A stretch of DNA of 64,000 bases from Pseudopyrenochaeta lycopersici (GCA_003313425.1 NHZP01000001.1:2046001-2110000); one strand, 5' to 3'; counted from the first letter of the stretch, positions 45,177-57,525 are shown. Numbers and translations: made by a program. The notes: generated by a model not told the origin, from the sequence alone.

Positions 45177-46936
45177 TCATTTTGATACCTCTCTTATAAA
45201 GATGTTCTTGAAATCTGCCGGATCAAGCACTGGTTCCCAGTCCCCGCACGAATAAATGCCAAACATTGACCCCGTGAAAGCTCCTCCAACGGGTGGCATC
45301 GCCGTCAAGTTCTCGGCGTCAAAGCTGAATTCAGCAAGTTTACTTTTTTGGCTGAGACTCAAGGTATAGGTTGTTGGCGATGCTTTGGCGGAGATGTGAA
45401 CTGGAGCTTCATCATCGAAGTCTTGCGCTGTAGCTTGGCCACCATTCGCGAGAAGCGGAAAGAAAGTTTCCATATCTCCAGCGCTTCCCATTGGCTTCTT
45501 ACACACTACTGTTCTCACAAGTTTTCCACTGACTTCAACAGCTGTTACCCCGATTGAAGCGTTCGAGTACATGCTCCACCATACCGTTACGCCAGCTTCA
45601 TATCTCTTCTTGCTAGGCTTGAACTCCATGTCGACTAAAAACTCATCATGGTAGCTTTCTTGCTTTCGCAAAAGCATGGCTGGCGCTTCCGGGGATGAGA
45701 GCGTATAACATGCACCGTGGAGCCGCAGGTAACCTGGCCGCTCAGTGAGTGAGTAGCATGATTTAAGAGGTGTGTTCTTCTGATACCAGCCGAGTTCGAG
45801 AGACGGGTTCTCAGAAGTAAGGTTTGCACACCAGCGAATTTTGTCAGGTCTCGACTGTGTGATAAGCTGAGTGATAGAGTCGCGGCCTTCAGTGATGAGA
45901 GTGATATTTTTTCCATCGTTGAAGATAGGCCAATCATCTACCCACTGAACTTTTACCAGGAATGTTTCTCTGCCTAGACACCAGATCAGTTCTTTACAGC
46001 TCATTCATCAATTTCAGAAAACTCACCCAACTGCGGCTCTGTATATCCGCCACTCTCCTTTTTCACTGGCCTTACCCCAAGAAACACACCCCACCATCTT
46101 CCTTCCGCATCCTGAATGATATCTGCGTGCCCGGTTCTTTGCACTTCTTCGTTCGGTCCGTTATACCATAACGGCTTTCCTTGGGTCTCCCAAGGCCCGT
46201 ATACGCCTTCGGTACTGCGAAACACCCATTCTTGATGCCCTGCTTCTGTCCCACCTTCTGCAACAAAGAAGTAGTAATACTTGCCCTTCTTCATTATGTG
46301 ACTACCCTCTGCAACGCCATGAGGAGATTGCCGAATACATACTGGGGGTGTAAGGGATCGTCCTGTTGGTAAAGAGATCTCAGAAATATGGATCGCAAAA
46401 TCTTTCAGCTTTGAATTTGGGACGCGATCCGCAATACGAACAGTAGTGCTGAGATATGTTTTCCCATCATCATCCCAGAATACATCTTGATCAAAACCTG
46501 GGTTGTCGAAATACACGGGGTCACTCCAGCTACCGTCAGTGTCAATGTCGTCAGTCCAAACGTAGAAACCACGGGGAAATATTCGCTCATCACTACTAGG
46601 ACGGTAACGGTGATACACGCCATTGAATAGATACCATCTCTTTTCTTCCTCTCTATACCTTAAAGTTGATGCCCAGCTCCCGGCTCCAGGTTCAACAGTG
46701 CGAAGGTTTAGTTGCGATGCGCGGGTCAAGGCGTGACCTATCAATGCCCAATTTATGAGGTCTGTGGAACGGTAGATTGCACAACCGGGAAAGTATTCGA
46801 ATGTCGAAGTGCTTAAGTAAAATGTTGTTCGTCCATCAGGCGAGCTTGGTGGAACTGCACAGATCGTCGGGTCTGGATTGAATCCCCGTATGATTGGGTT
46901 TTGGAATGTTGGGGTAGTTTTCGAATCGGCCATCAT
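45177..46936 (-). CDS. GH43 beta-xylosidase / alpha-arabinofuranosidase
   Basis: Exons 46936..46027 and 45973..45177, 568 residues, with one intron GTGAGT to TCTAG. Five-bladed propeller GH43: the base Asp in GFNPDPTIC, the pKa-modulating Asp in FDQDVFWDDDG, and the acid Glu in HGVAEGSHIMKK. A beta-sandwich accessory domain (GH43 C2 type) fills the last 200 residues (RPGYLRLHGACYTL, FLVDMEFKPSKKRYEAGVTVWW). No signal peptide follows the start MMADSKTTPTFQNP, so it is probably intracellular, acting on imported xylo- or arabino-oligosaccharides. An upstream in-frame ATG at 47056 would add a non-secretory 40 residues. Confidence 0.88.
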
Positions 46937-47598
46937 GATATCTCTAACCTTGGAAAGCCAGTGCAACTTCGTGACACATTTTGTAAATATAATGGCGGTT
47001 ATTTGATTAATGCGATCTCGGGTCAATGACACGCTAGCGGGACATTCTTCCACCAATCATTTCATTTTGAAAGTTGGTACGCATGGAGCCTCTGCAGACC
47101 AACTCAACAAAGCAAAGTTGTTTGAAACAAAGGATTGGTCATATTACCGTTAAGGGATAGATTTTCACAACATGCAATGGACGAAACGTAAGTATGCGGG
47201 TCACGTGTTCACCACCGTCTGCTATGACTTCTGTATTTTATAGCACTTGTGCGCCGTGATGGAATCCTGTGAAGCAATGCCAGAGAAGGGGTCTTCAATT
47301 ATCAATAATAGAGGTGATGTGTGGAACGTTAACAAAGTTGATCAAGAGTAACAGGAATCTAATTGCACCAGAGCTAGGGAAAAACCGATGTGCTATGCGT
47401 AAAAACAAACCCCAAAACCAGTTATATACAATGAGTAGCCTCAGAAAGAGCCTAAGGTCCCGGTTTTGCCAACGGTGGTCGCCACAGTTGACCGAAATCT
47501 CGCCCATTCTTGCCCCCTACAGCCTTCCGTTCCAGTATATACACCAATATTTCTCTACGTACACAACAGAAACAAGCGAAGAGCCTTGTTCAAAGCCT
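46937..47598. other. Intergenic spacer
   Basis: Upstream of GH43 and downstream of the dioxygenase; no further gene seen. Confidence 0.45.
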
Positions 47599-48812
47599 CT
47601 AGAAAGTTGGCATAGCACCAGAAGGCGCGGCACCGCTGGGCATATCCCCAGGAGCACCGCCGCCGGTGAAACTATTTTCACTTGCCACACCACCACCAGC
47701 CTGGTAGTCCGCAGCGACCGAGTAGTAATCATCGTCTGAGTAGTCGGCGGTAGAATTGATGCCAATCTGAATCCAAGCCATCAAGCCATCCGTAACGTCA
47801 TCACCGAGGTAGATGAACTGGGGGAATGGATCGTAGTCGTTCTCAGCCTGAATGATGGACCACATATCCTCGTCATTTGAGGTGTATGCCTGGGTGTTCT
47901 GATTGTATGGCTCAGTAGCTTCGACTGCTGCGACAAGATCCTCGGGCCAGAAGAGCTGGCCAATGTGGGTGACAGCTCCATCAGCACCTGTAGTCCCGTT
48001 CTCGCGAACTGTTACATTCGTCTTGGTAAGGAGATGCGTGTGAATCGCGCGACCCTCGTAGTGGCCTGGGAAGATGGTTTCGAATGTAACAACGCCATCT
48101 TCATCCGTCTCCTGTACACCGCGGAGGAAGGTAGTGTTGAGCCCAGCTTGACCAGACTCCACACCACTGTAGGTGCCAGTGGCATTGCAATTCCAAACAT
48201 CGACGTATAATTCTGGCACAGGCTCGCACGTTGTGACATCAACGTACTGAACCTCAAGGTATAGGTCAACGCCAACTTGGTCTTCCTTGACGTCCTTTCG
48301 GATCAGCTCCCCTGTAACATAGTACGGGCCATCGGTAACCTCAGGTGCAAGGATGCAGGATGTGTTGGCTGCAAAGATCTCGCTAGCAAGCGTATTTGGC
48401 GTATAGTCGACTGTGCCAGTCAGATTATGATTGATTGCCTCGAATTCCTGAAGAAGGGCGAGGTCGCGGCGGTACTTCTTGGATTCTATATCGAGATAGT
48501 CAGTGATCACTCTTATCATCAAGGATTGCTTGAATTGTCAGACTACTTACTTGCAGCAATCCCTCGTTTCTCGCGAAGTTCGTTCAACGCATTCGCGCGA
48601 CGGGTCATCGACCGTTGCATCAGAGCACGATGCTTGAGCGAATCTTGACAGTTGCTCAAGGAGCGCTTGGCAGCCGCGGCGCGTAATCCGCGGGCATCGA
48701 TTTGGCGCTTAACTTTCGCCAAGTCATGCTTCTCGCCAGGGTGCGCAGCGACGGCACTGATGAGTGAGGTGGCCGCTGCCGCACCAGTGATGATAGACGC
48801 GAAATTGACCAT
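47599..48812 (-). CDS. Secreted intradiol ring-cleavage dioxygenase
   Basis: Exons 48812..48551 and 48485..47599, 382 residues, intron GTAAGT to ATATAG. Residues 1-23 form a signal peptide (ATG 48812 preferred to 48824). A Lys-Arg site is near 35. The catalytic core belongs to the extracellular fungal branch of catechol/protocatechuate dioxygenases: EVTDGPYYV (first Fe Tyr), VDVWNCNATGTYSG (second Tyr), and FPGHYEGRAIHTHLL (both Fe His), with Ser/Gly/Ala-rich C-terminal tail ending GAMPTF. It opens aromatic diols between the hydroxyls to give muconates, outside the cell. Likely role is breakdown of plant phenolics or lignin fragments. Confidence 0.9.
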
Positions 48813-49495
48813 GGTGTATACCAAAAACTGAACAGAAATCAGACTAAGTGAAAGAGTTGATTTAAGATGTGAGTGTGAAGAGATCGCTGGAGTTGGAAGA
48901 AGAGATCGAGGTGTAGTGATAATGATCTCTCAACGTTGTTTTCAGTCGCCTTTATAGGCCAAAATCTGTATTCTCCCTTTCTATCGCCATCTAACCCATC
49001 ATGCCATTACAGAGTTCTGCTTCGTCACGGTTCATGACGCGGCTACTCATTTTCCTGCTCTTGAACAACTGACGAAAACATTTCGAGGCTGTTTACCGCG
49101 AACGCGCGGATGGACCCGCTGGGTCAAGCCTCGTCTCGACATTGACAGCCACCAAGCTGATGCCAGTTTGCCAATCACGTCAATGGGATAAGTTATTATG
49201 CATTGCGTGGCCGTGCAGTTCGTTTCGATGCGTACGTATGCCTCAAGACGTTGAAACGAACGGTCGTGGAAATTGTCCATGCTTGGGTGGACCTCGGGAG
49301 GAGCTTTTATTAGCATCGGGAACCATCCAGTTTCGGTAATGAAACCACCCTGATTGGTTAATTGGCCTTCGCCCTCACTGCGCTTGCGTGTACAAGCCCT
49401 GCCTGGTTGTCGCAAGCTTTTTAAGCATTGAAATTGTCTTGGGCCTGGAGTGATGCGTAGGGGCAACTTTGTTTGCGCCACGACGTTGGGAATAC
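48813..49495. other. Intergenic spacer / dioxygenase promoter
   Basis: Holds the TATA box at 48951 and otherwise no recognised gene or repeat; a 144-codon minus-strand frame at 49047-49481 lacks protein-like features. Confidence 0.45.
48951..48956 (-). promoter_or_regulatory. TATA box of the dioxygenase gene
   Basis: TATAAA on the minus strand, 139 bp before the ATG at 48812. Confidence 0.5.
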
Positions 49496-50690
49496 CTACT
49501 TCTCAAGCAACCATTTTACACCTGCTAAAGTATCCTCGACAAACTTTGTACTTGCCTGAATTTCAGGATAATTCGTCCAGAACATATGCCCATATCCATT
49601 GTATAATTCAAACCTCGTCAGCACCCCGCTTTCTCTTAACACTCGATCATACAATACAGACTCATCTCGCAATGGATCAAGACCACCAACTTGGAAAAAT
49701 GCTTTTGCAACTCCCCTATGGCCTTCAGGATGGCTGTATGGGTCCCACAATGGTGACTTTGCGTCAGGTCCATAAATGGCTTCTATCACGCCTGGCTGAA
49801 GTCCTTTCAGGACAGGATCTCCAATATTTTTGGTGCGCGACTCATATAGATGTGCCAGATGTGGAGGAACATTGGTATCGGGCAACAAGGCAGGAACGCA
49901 GAGAAATTGGCCGCTGATCGGAGGCTCCAATTTCTCGTCCCGAGAGAGCAGAGCAAGAACAGCGGCAATATTGCCACCAGCCGATGCTCCGCCTACAATC
50001 AGACCGCGCGATGGGGTGGCTTGGAGTAAGTCGCTGTTTGTGATTGCCCACTTGAGGGCGTCCCAGCAATCGTTCACCCCTATAGGAAACCTGTATTCAG
50101 GTGCGAGACTATTGTTATAAGCCTTATGTTGAATAGATCGGGATCGTAAGCTATGAAACACAAGAGCTTACCGATACTCCACATTCACACATACCGCACG
50201 CAAATCCCTTGCAAACATCCGACAGTTGAGATCCTCGTCCGATAGGTCTCCCATCGACCAACCGCCCTCATGATACATCATGATCAGAGGGCTCCCATCT
50301 TCGGGTGGTCCTTCGACATGCTGATAAACACGAACGCGAATCGACGAGCCATCTCGGGTGGGCACATCATGCAACGCTTCTGTAACGACATCCGGGATAG
50401 GACCTGGGATAGGATATAGATGTCGTAATTTCTCGAGATGCTCAGCTCGTGCAGCTCGATGCTCCGCGAAGTTTGCTCCTTCAAGGTTTATGGGCCGTGC
50501 TTCGAAAGCCTGGAACACATTGGTGAGCCAGGTCTACAGCGTTTGGTGCGACTTATGAAAGCGACGTTGCAATATATTTGCAACAAAGGTTGTCATTTGA
50601 GGTGCATTGGTAAGAGACTTAAATCACCTTCTTGTACTCTGGAGAGACCACTCCCGACCTCAAGATCTCGTTTCGTGTAAGATGCGCCAT
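49496..50690 (-). CDS. HSL-type alpha/beta hydrolase (esterase/deacetylase)
   Basis: Exons 50690..50628, 50533..50172 and 50108..49496, 345 residues; introns GTGATT/TGTAG and GTAAGC/AATAG. The small first exon (MAHLTRNEILRSGVVSPEYKK) joins smoothly to TWLTNVFQAFEARP. Oxyanion motif HEGGW at 109-113 (family norm HGGG/HGGW), the nucleophile in GGASAGGN, the acid in GLDPLRDES, and His in NGYGHMFW. It resembles the versiconal-hemiacetal-acetate-esterase/arylacetamide-deacetylase group. No signal peptide, so cytosolic. It could supply formylkynurenine hydrolysis for the IDO/kynureninase module nearby, but this is speculation; arylformamidases usually show HGGxW. Confidence 0.8.
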
Positions 50691-51026
50691 ATTCTGTTCT
50701 TGACGCCGCTTTCCAGAAAATGCGGGGGCTGAGGTTCGATGGAGAGCTCGGTCCGGATTTACATTTAATTCCGCTGCAGCTACCTTGAGGGAGCAGTGCG
50801 TGACGTCATTTCTCCTGTTGCCTTCAGCCTTACTTCGCACCGGCACAGCCAGCTACAATATGGCCTTGAAGGAGTCTCGTACTGTACATTTTACAGTGTA
50901 TAGGATGTTGAATTGAAAGAAGTTAATGAGCTGTCCGACTCACGCAATGTGCACATGATTGAAGATGGCACTTGACTTTATGATGAGTTTGCACAGAGTG
51001 CTGCAGTTCATTCACATCATATTCCC
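50691..51026. other. Short spacer
   Basis: Promoter of the alpha/beta hydrolase and 3' flank of the carboxylesterase. No other signal. Confidence 0.45.
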
Positions 51027-52820
51027 TTACTTCTCAAGCCTTGCGGCCCGACCTTCATCTCTCCACCACTCACACTCAGTTCTCCTGACCGCATCACCCT
51101 CAACCCTACTATTTCCAAATGCCTCCATTCTCAATTGCAGGCCTGGGCTTCCCTCTTCGATGTTGTCAACGAACTTCGGCCACTTCGGCACTCCTTTTCT
51201 ATTTCCTGCGCTCGGGTCGCCCAGTGCGATGAAGTCAGCAAAATATGTGAGCAGCAGTTTGCCCACCTCAGGATATTGAACACCGCCGCTGCCGCTGGGT
51301 TCCGCCCATGTGTACTTGGTGTCAGCAGTGTGGGGAATCCCTTTCCAGGTAGGGAAGGTGTTATTGACAGCAAAATTGAGTTTGTAGACCGGCGCTCCAG
51401 CTGAAGACATCCGAACAGCTGTTTCTTGACCCGTGCAGACGTACATATAGTCGGTAAGTGCGGCCGAGATGCGTTCGTACTGCGTTGAGTTGGGACTGTG
51501 TGCGTATGGCCCGTCGCCATCACCTGTAGGATCCGGATACAACGCTTCCAGCTCTGTGAGGTCTTTTTGTGAGAGTCCGGGGAGCAGGTTGTGCATGAAT
51601 GCAAGAAATTCCTCGTTCGTCTCAATATCTCCAGGTGAGTAATATTTTGCTTCATCGCGGACATTGGTCGTGATAGTGGGGATATTGTAGAATTGTCCAT
51701 TGATGCCCGAGGTTGATCCGGCCTGCTCAAGAAGTGGACCCCCTCGAGTGGGTTGAAAGGGCCAGGTAATGGCATACACGGACTCATCAAAGAGCAATGT
51801 GCTTGCATTTTGAATTGCAGCAATTGGGGCAGCACGCAAGCACTCAAGGATGGTGTCATCCGTGCTGTTAGCCACATCACTACATCCGACTAGACCAAGA
51901 TACCGAGCGAACTGTGTTTGATAGAGCGGGTAGGACGCGTTTGGGAAGGCGCGAGCAGTAACACTTCCAGATTGGAGAAGTGCTTGAGAGAAAAGCGGCG
52001 AGGCTCCTTCGGTCTTTTCGTAATTGTGAAATAAGTGAATACCGACTGAATGGGCACCAGCCGAACGGCCACCAATAGTGACACGGTCAGGATCACCGCC
52101 AAAAGTGGAGATATATTGCTGCACGAATTTGAAAAGGAGTTCCTGGTCGAGAAGTCCAAGGTTGAGGAGGCCCAAACGGTCGAAGACAGGAGACGGAAGA
52201 AAACCGAGCGAATTGACCTTGTTGTCGTTAATTTTCATCGTATTCTCCTGGGCAGTTTGGAGCAAAGCTTACTCTATAGTTGAACGTCACAACTTCCAAA
52301 GGCTGCTTTGAGTTTGCTACAAAAGAAGCACCATCAAAACTTCTTGCACTACCTTGAACAAAGCCGCCCTATCACGGTCAATCTTGAAATATCTTGAATC
52401 ACTATTGGTACTCACTCCATGAATCCAGATCAAGACTGGCAACTTCTCATCGAAAGAGACGTTCTGTGGACGGAAAACATTCATGCTCAAACATGCCTCA
52501 CCGAGTTCGTACGCGATCGTCGTAGGATCTTGAATGCATGATAATCCATACTGAGAAGCGTTCTTGGTTCCCGTGAACGACGGTGGTGGTCCAACTGGTG
52601 CGAAACGACTCTGTCCAATAGGTTGTGAAGCATAATCAATGCCAAGCCATGCGTCGACGGGTGCAGAAAGAGGCTTCTTCGTCAAACTCTGATCTACAAC
52701 AGTACCAATGAAGCTACCGTAGCCAGGGAGTGTGACAGTGCCCGCAGCATCTGTCGTAAAGATGTTTGTGAGGCACACCAATGCGGTGAAGGAACGTTGA
52801 ACAGTATTGGTGAAACCCAT
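51027..52820 (-). CDS. Secreted type-B carboxylesterase/lipase
   Basis: Exons 52820..52416, 52368..52273 and 52217..51027, 563 residues. Introns GTGAGT/GATAG and GTAAGC/AACAAG; the short middle exon completes IHGGGFVQGSARSFDG, the oxyanion hole. Signal peptide at 1-26 (start 52820). Nucleophile in TIGGRSAGAHSV (family norm GESAG), DPDRVTIG before it, Glu region QAGSTSGINGQ, and His near GIPHTADTKYTW. Disulphide-like Cys pairs (CIQD, CLSMNVF) match the fungal lipase/cholinesterase family. Fungal secreted carboxylesterases cleave ester bonds of lipids, mycotoxins or plant aromatics. It is divergent from the Zn2Cys6 regulator at 53650. Confidence 0.88.
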
Positions 52821-52917
52821 CTTGCCGAAGTACGAGGTCAGAAGGGCTCGGAAACTTCCACACCATTCACAACCCATTGAAAAGATAGGCAGCGTGCACA
52901 TTCATATAAAATCATAG

Positions 52918-52927
52918 CCGGTAACGG
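52918..52927. promoter_or_regulatory. Candidate Zn2Cys6 site CCG-N4-CGG
   Basis: CCGGTAACGG, about 100 bp upstream of the carboxylesterase ATG. Inverted CCG/CGG triplets are the typical binding form of zinc-cluster dimers. Confidence 0.3.
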
Positions 52928-53457
52928 TGCCCGTCTCGAGGTCTGCCGTATGTTCGGGCCTTTCTACCCTTGTTTGCCGATCTGAGCTCCGCCTTCTCCA
53001 TTCTTGGCAAGAAAGCCGATGATAACATGCTTGGGAGCGGAGGTAAATCTACGCGGAAGTGTATTACCGTAGGCCACAGGTGGGGTGTAGAAACTACGTT
53101 TTTCCGTCCTGCTGGTGCTAGATTTATGTCCGCTGCGACGGGATTAAGTTTAAGGTTAAACCACCAGAGGCTTCTTATAGGCTCTGAAATGTGTATGCTG
53201 GTAACTCCACACCAATCCAAGCGTGGTTCAGGTGACTAGATATGTGAGAGATAAATGAAAGCTCCCGCGGAGCAAAGCGATGAACGGTTCCTGACTTCTG
53301 ACGTCACCAAGGATTAACCATTGCACTTCAAGGGTTTTCTCCGGCTCTTTACCCAGAGATTAAAATGGTTCGTGAAGAACTGAGTTTCCTCAGGAATAGC
53401 GGTCTCCATACCTTATCACACAATTCAACCCTAGTGATTCTCAATTGGCGTTTGCGT

Positions 53458-53467
53458 CCGATGACGG
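53458..53467. promoter_or_regulatory. Candidate Zn2Cys6 site CCG-N4-CGG
   Basis: CCGATGACGG, about 185 bp before the regulator ATG at 53650; possible autoregulation. Confidence 0.3.
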
Positions 53468-53649
53468 AAGAGTGGGAACCTCGGGTCGGCCTTCGTGCCA
53501 AGCCACTACCATCCGTCATCCAGCTTCCGACAAAGTCGCGTCGGATCAAGGAACGATTGATGCCGCCCATTTCAGTCCACAATAAAACCGCCAAAGCCGC
53601 CAGTACCCCCGACCGAAGCTGACCGCGAAGGAGCGCACCGGAGAGCTTC

Positions 53650-55895
53650 ATGGTTACTGATTCCGCATCACCAGCTCGCCCAGAGAAGAAACGCCGGCTA
53701 GAGCGCGTTACGGCGGCCTGCGATTTGTGCAAGAAACGCAAGGTCAAATGCGACGGAGAGCAACCATGCGCCTATTGCAAACGTAAAAACCGTGCATCTA
53801 CATGCACCTTCACCGCCGCAACAGCACGGGGCCAGATTCATTCCGCTAGTAACACTCCACACAATCCTAGTGGAGCACAACGAGAAAGCATTCCACAGCG
53901 ATCGAGAAGTCACGATGGCATCTCCGGAGCGGGGAATTCATTATCACCCGTTGTTAGCAGGGACGATCGCCATGAAGACACAGCCGTCCCACTGGAAGGC
54001 CGCATTCTTCGTGATGCTCAAGGAAAAGTTATCTTCATTGGCGATTGTGCTCCGATTTCTTTCCTTCAAACGGTGAGATATCTCATAGCATCCGAGGTCG
54101 GTCCAGAAGGATTTCCTATGCAGGCTGTCCGCGATTCTATCATTGAGGTCGCCCCATCAGCATTGTTGAGCCAACAGCGATCTATATTCGTGAGCCCAGA
54201 TAAGGTTCAATCCCTGGTGGAAGACTATATCGTAGCTACCAGTGGTCTTGTAGACCTGTTCCAGCACGATGATCTTCTTGGAGAGACAAAAACGTGGGCC
54301 CGTAACCCCCAGTCATCCTCGGACGACGTTGGTTCTGCTGTCTTCTATCTCGTACTTGCCCTTGGTGCACAAGAGAGCGATGAAGAGCAAGCGGAAGCGT
54401 GGTTCAGACACGCCAGAGAGCTTCTCGTCAGAAACATGGGCAACAATATGAATGTCTCTATAGTGCAAGGTTTCACTCTTGTAGCTATCTTTATGCTTCG
54501 CGCTTTCCAGCCAAATGGCGCATACCTCTACTTTTGTAAGTTTGTTGATTGCGTTTGGTGTGAGCTGGCAGACAAGCAAGTTGAATGCGTGCCCCTCAGT
54601 TGCTGCTGACAATTTGCAAGCATTTCTTTCTTGAACTGACCGTTTCTCAGCCCTCTCTGCTCGTACTGCATATGCTATTGGTATCCATCGGACGGAAGTA
54701 AACGCGTCATTTGGAGAGCCCATCAAAACAGTCAGAGAACGGATCTGGAAAAGTCTTCGCGTTGTTGATATGCTTATCAGCAGCGTACTAGGCCGCCCGC
54801 CATCGACGTCAGATGTTGATTGCACAGTGAAATACAAGGCTGCTGCGTCTGAGAGTGGGACTGATGTGGACATACTTGACGCCAGCGTGCAGATCTTCAT
54901 GATCATTGAACGCGTCGTGGTGGAGGTCTATTCTCGCAAGCGAATTTCAATTCGCATCGCTGATTACGTGTCTCGGCAGCTTAAATCATGGGCATCAAAT
55001 TGGCTACGATCATTGTCCGATACTACCACCAAATCGAGAGGTATGGGCGTTTCCCGCGATTCTATAGTGGGTGCTTGCTCCGCACTCTGTTCCTACTACT
55101 ACGCTATCCTGCTCTTAACACGACCATTCTTGATCTATGATCTATACGAGTATATGGGGGCCTCATTGAAGGGCAAAGGCACCGAAAGCGACCATGAGAA
55201 TAAGCGCAAATACGCAGACGCAGCACTTGATGCCGCTGCATCTTTTGTGGACACTCTGGATTGTGTCATTCAGGCAGGCACCATGCCCCGTCGAATGCCA
55301 CTCATAGTGTAAGTAGGAAAAAGTCTTCCTCTTTAGCCTCTGACTGATATTCGGCAGATCATGGCTTTTCACTACATCCCTCGTTTTAGCAGTCGGTATT
55401 CTCGGTCGCTCAGGGTTGACGTTCCAAGACAATTGTGAAGTATCTACTCGATGTCTAGACTACTTTGGCAAGGTTGATCCTACAGCCCGACAATACTCTG
55501 TCATCGTTAGATCACTACTCAGAGTTACGACGGGGCATGTTCGAAAACGCGAGTTACACTCGCGCATGCAAAGGAAGGAAGCTTCATCACAATTATTTGG
55601 ATTGCTACCTTCTGACGCTGATACTCGCCGACATGGGCCACAAAGTCCTACTCAGCCACCTACGTCTGAGCCATTAGTCTCATATGCGCCAGAACGTGGC
55701 GATTCGTCCATTGCTTCTGTTATGGACTGGACTATGTATGATGCAGACTTTTTCGCCATGCCGTGGTCTATCGAAAACGATCAAGGACTTCAGGATTTCC
55801 TCCAACCTGGCACACATACCTTGGATGGTGCCTCTGTTGCCGATATTCCGCTGTTCCCTATATATGACCAGCAAATAGGCAACGCCTTTCTCTAA
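53650..55895 (+). CDS. Zn2Cys6 transcription factor next to kynurenine genes
   Basis: Exons 53650..54535, 54651..55308 and 55358..55895, 693 residues; introns GTAAGT/CTCAG and GTAAGT/GGCAG. Zinc cluster at residues 24-52 (CDLCKKRKVKCDGEQPCAYC), preceded by a basic stretch. The fungal-specific domain follows (YLVLALGAQESDE, SLSARTAYAIGIHRTEVN, RERIWKSLRVVDMLISSVLGRPPS). The C-terminal acidic and aromatic part (DWTMYDADFFAMPWSIEND) reads as an activation domain. It is divergent from the carboxylesterase and convergent with IDO. Position suggests a local regulator of either neighbour. Intron 1 (115 bp) is longer than most here. Confidence 0.88.
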
Positions 55896-55962
55896 TGGTG
55901 TGGCCAGCACAATGTACAAATTAAGTCTAAGTTAGAGGCGTCTGGTATCTTATTTTTGATCG

Positions 55963-57289
55963 TTAAGCTTGGTGCGCAACTGCGGCCTCGCTGGTTTCAT
56001 CTCTTGATGTTCGCAGGAAAGGAATTAGCTTTGTTCCTCCAGTACCAACCAGTTCTTGCGTTTGCGGCTTCTCTGATGCCATCTTCGTTGAAGCGGACGC
56101 GATGTCCTGGCGCTTGACCCCATTCATCGGTTTTGCCATCCGGCTCGGAATTATAATGTACCTTGTCACCAAGGCGATGTGTTTGTCACGGAAACCGCTG
56201 AGCGCCGAGACAGCTTCATTGAATGCTGCCAGAAGCTCTAGGTCATCCTGGCGGCTTTCGACGTAACCGCGGATATTCGCGATCTTCTCAACGTCGTTGA
56301 GAAACCGGGCATGTGGACCCGGCATATAGCGACGCATCTCGGCATGAAAACCTCCGCTTCGGCCGTGGTCGACCGAGAGGACAGCGTCGAAAAATTGTAG
56401 CAAAGAGCTTTGCCCGTTACTACCACCACGGTACTTCCTCCATGACCCCTTCCCGTCACCTTCGTCGTAAAAGACACCGTTCGGCAAACCAGCAGCTTCC
56501 ATGTTCATACTACCAGCCAGGAAAGGTCTGATGGTGTGATAGAAAACTTGAGGATTGCATCGCTCATCCATACGCTCTAGCAGCCTGCCAATGTCTTGCA
56601 TACCCTGCTTGAAATATTGAAGGGCATGAATAATGGTCGGGGAATCGCCTACTTCAACTGCCCCCACTGCACCGAGCATGGTCTCGATCAATGGTCCTGC
56701 CCTGGCCTCCATTGCATTCGAGATTATAAAAAACCATGACTCATCGTCAGTGCCAGTCGCTGTGTGGAGCGCAACGAGGTTCTGTGGTTGAGTGAGGTCC
56801 GTGTCAGCCTTCAAGGGCTTCCAGTTCCACAGATTCAGCGCTGCGTATGTTGCGACCGGGTGTACCTCAAGTCGCTCGGAAGTCTCGAGGAAAGGAACAG
56901 TGATAGCAGGTGGTAAGCGCTGCATATACGGTTAACGATTGAGATTCTCCTAGCCCCCTATCTTCCGGCAGTGAACTCACCTCTGATGGTAATGGACCGG
57001 TCCAGATGTAGCCTTGTGCAATGACAGCCAGTATTGAGTGTGCTCTTTGCCATTCTTGCTCACTACTCAAATGGCAGGCTGAGAGGACGGGTAATCTATC
57101 CACCCTTTGTCTTATCTGCTGTACTTCAATAAGAACCGGCAACTCGTCGATGATGCTTTCCCATGGGTGGTAGTAATCATGCGGCAAGCGGCTCAAAGGC
57201 GCACCGGCAGGCAAGAAACCGTTCTTGGAAATGCCATACTGCGGAAGAGCCGCAATGGACGGAAGGACTTCGATCTTGTGAGGACTCAT
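55963..57289 (-). CDS. Indoleamine 2,3-dioxygenase
   Basis: Exons 57289..56981 and 56919..55963, 421 residues, intron GTGAGT to ATGCAG in phase 0 (PLPSE joined to RLPPAITVP). The start at 57289 (MSPHKIEVLPSIAALPQYG) matches the family N-terminus; an upstream in-frame ATG at 57412 would add untypical sequence. Motifs: RPFLAGS, GGSNGQSSLLQFFDAVL and RRYMPGPHARFL, with the heme-ligand His in FRDKHIALVTRYIIIP. IDO opens tryptophan to N-formylkynurenine, the first step of the kynurenine pathway. It shares a 466-bp divergent promoter with kynureninase, which strongly suggests joint regulation. Fungi often carry several IDO paralogues (NAD-supply or catabolic); linkage to kynureninase favours the catabolic type here. 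Confidence 0.92.
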
Positions 57290-57487
57290 TGCGGAAAAGT
57301 CAATGCAGTGATTATGATAAGAGGCTTTCGGGAGGACACACCCTCCCTCAGCGCGGCGAACACCGCATTTATCACGAAAGCACAGCACGGCCCACTTTGC
57401 TATACGATTCAAGTTCTAGTCGTTGACTTCTGCTCATGGCGTGACGTACACTATCGTGTGCTTCGCAACGGCCGCTAAGTGACGGAT

Positions 57488-57497
57488 CGGACTTCCG
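57488..57497. promoter_or_regulatory. Candidate Zn2Cys6 site CGG-N4-CCG
   Basis: CGGACTTCCG in the middle of the IDO/kynureninase divergent region. Confidence 0.35.
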
Positions 57498-57525
57498 TCG
57501 AAACATCCGACAAAAGCCACAACAC

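Larger units (their letters stand above)
52821..53649. promoter_or_regulatory. Shared promoter of carboxylesterase and Zn2Cys6 regulator
   Basis: 830 bp between divergent starts, with palindromic CCG-N4-CGG at 52918-52927 (CCGGTAACGG) and 53458-53467 (CCGATGACGG). No coding signal. Confidence 0.45.

Noticed and set aside
36299..50690. Secondary-metabolite gene cluster
   Set aside because: No polyketide synthase, peptide synthetase, terpene cyclase or prenyltransferase in the window; the enzymes fit catabolism.
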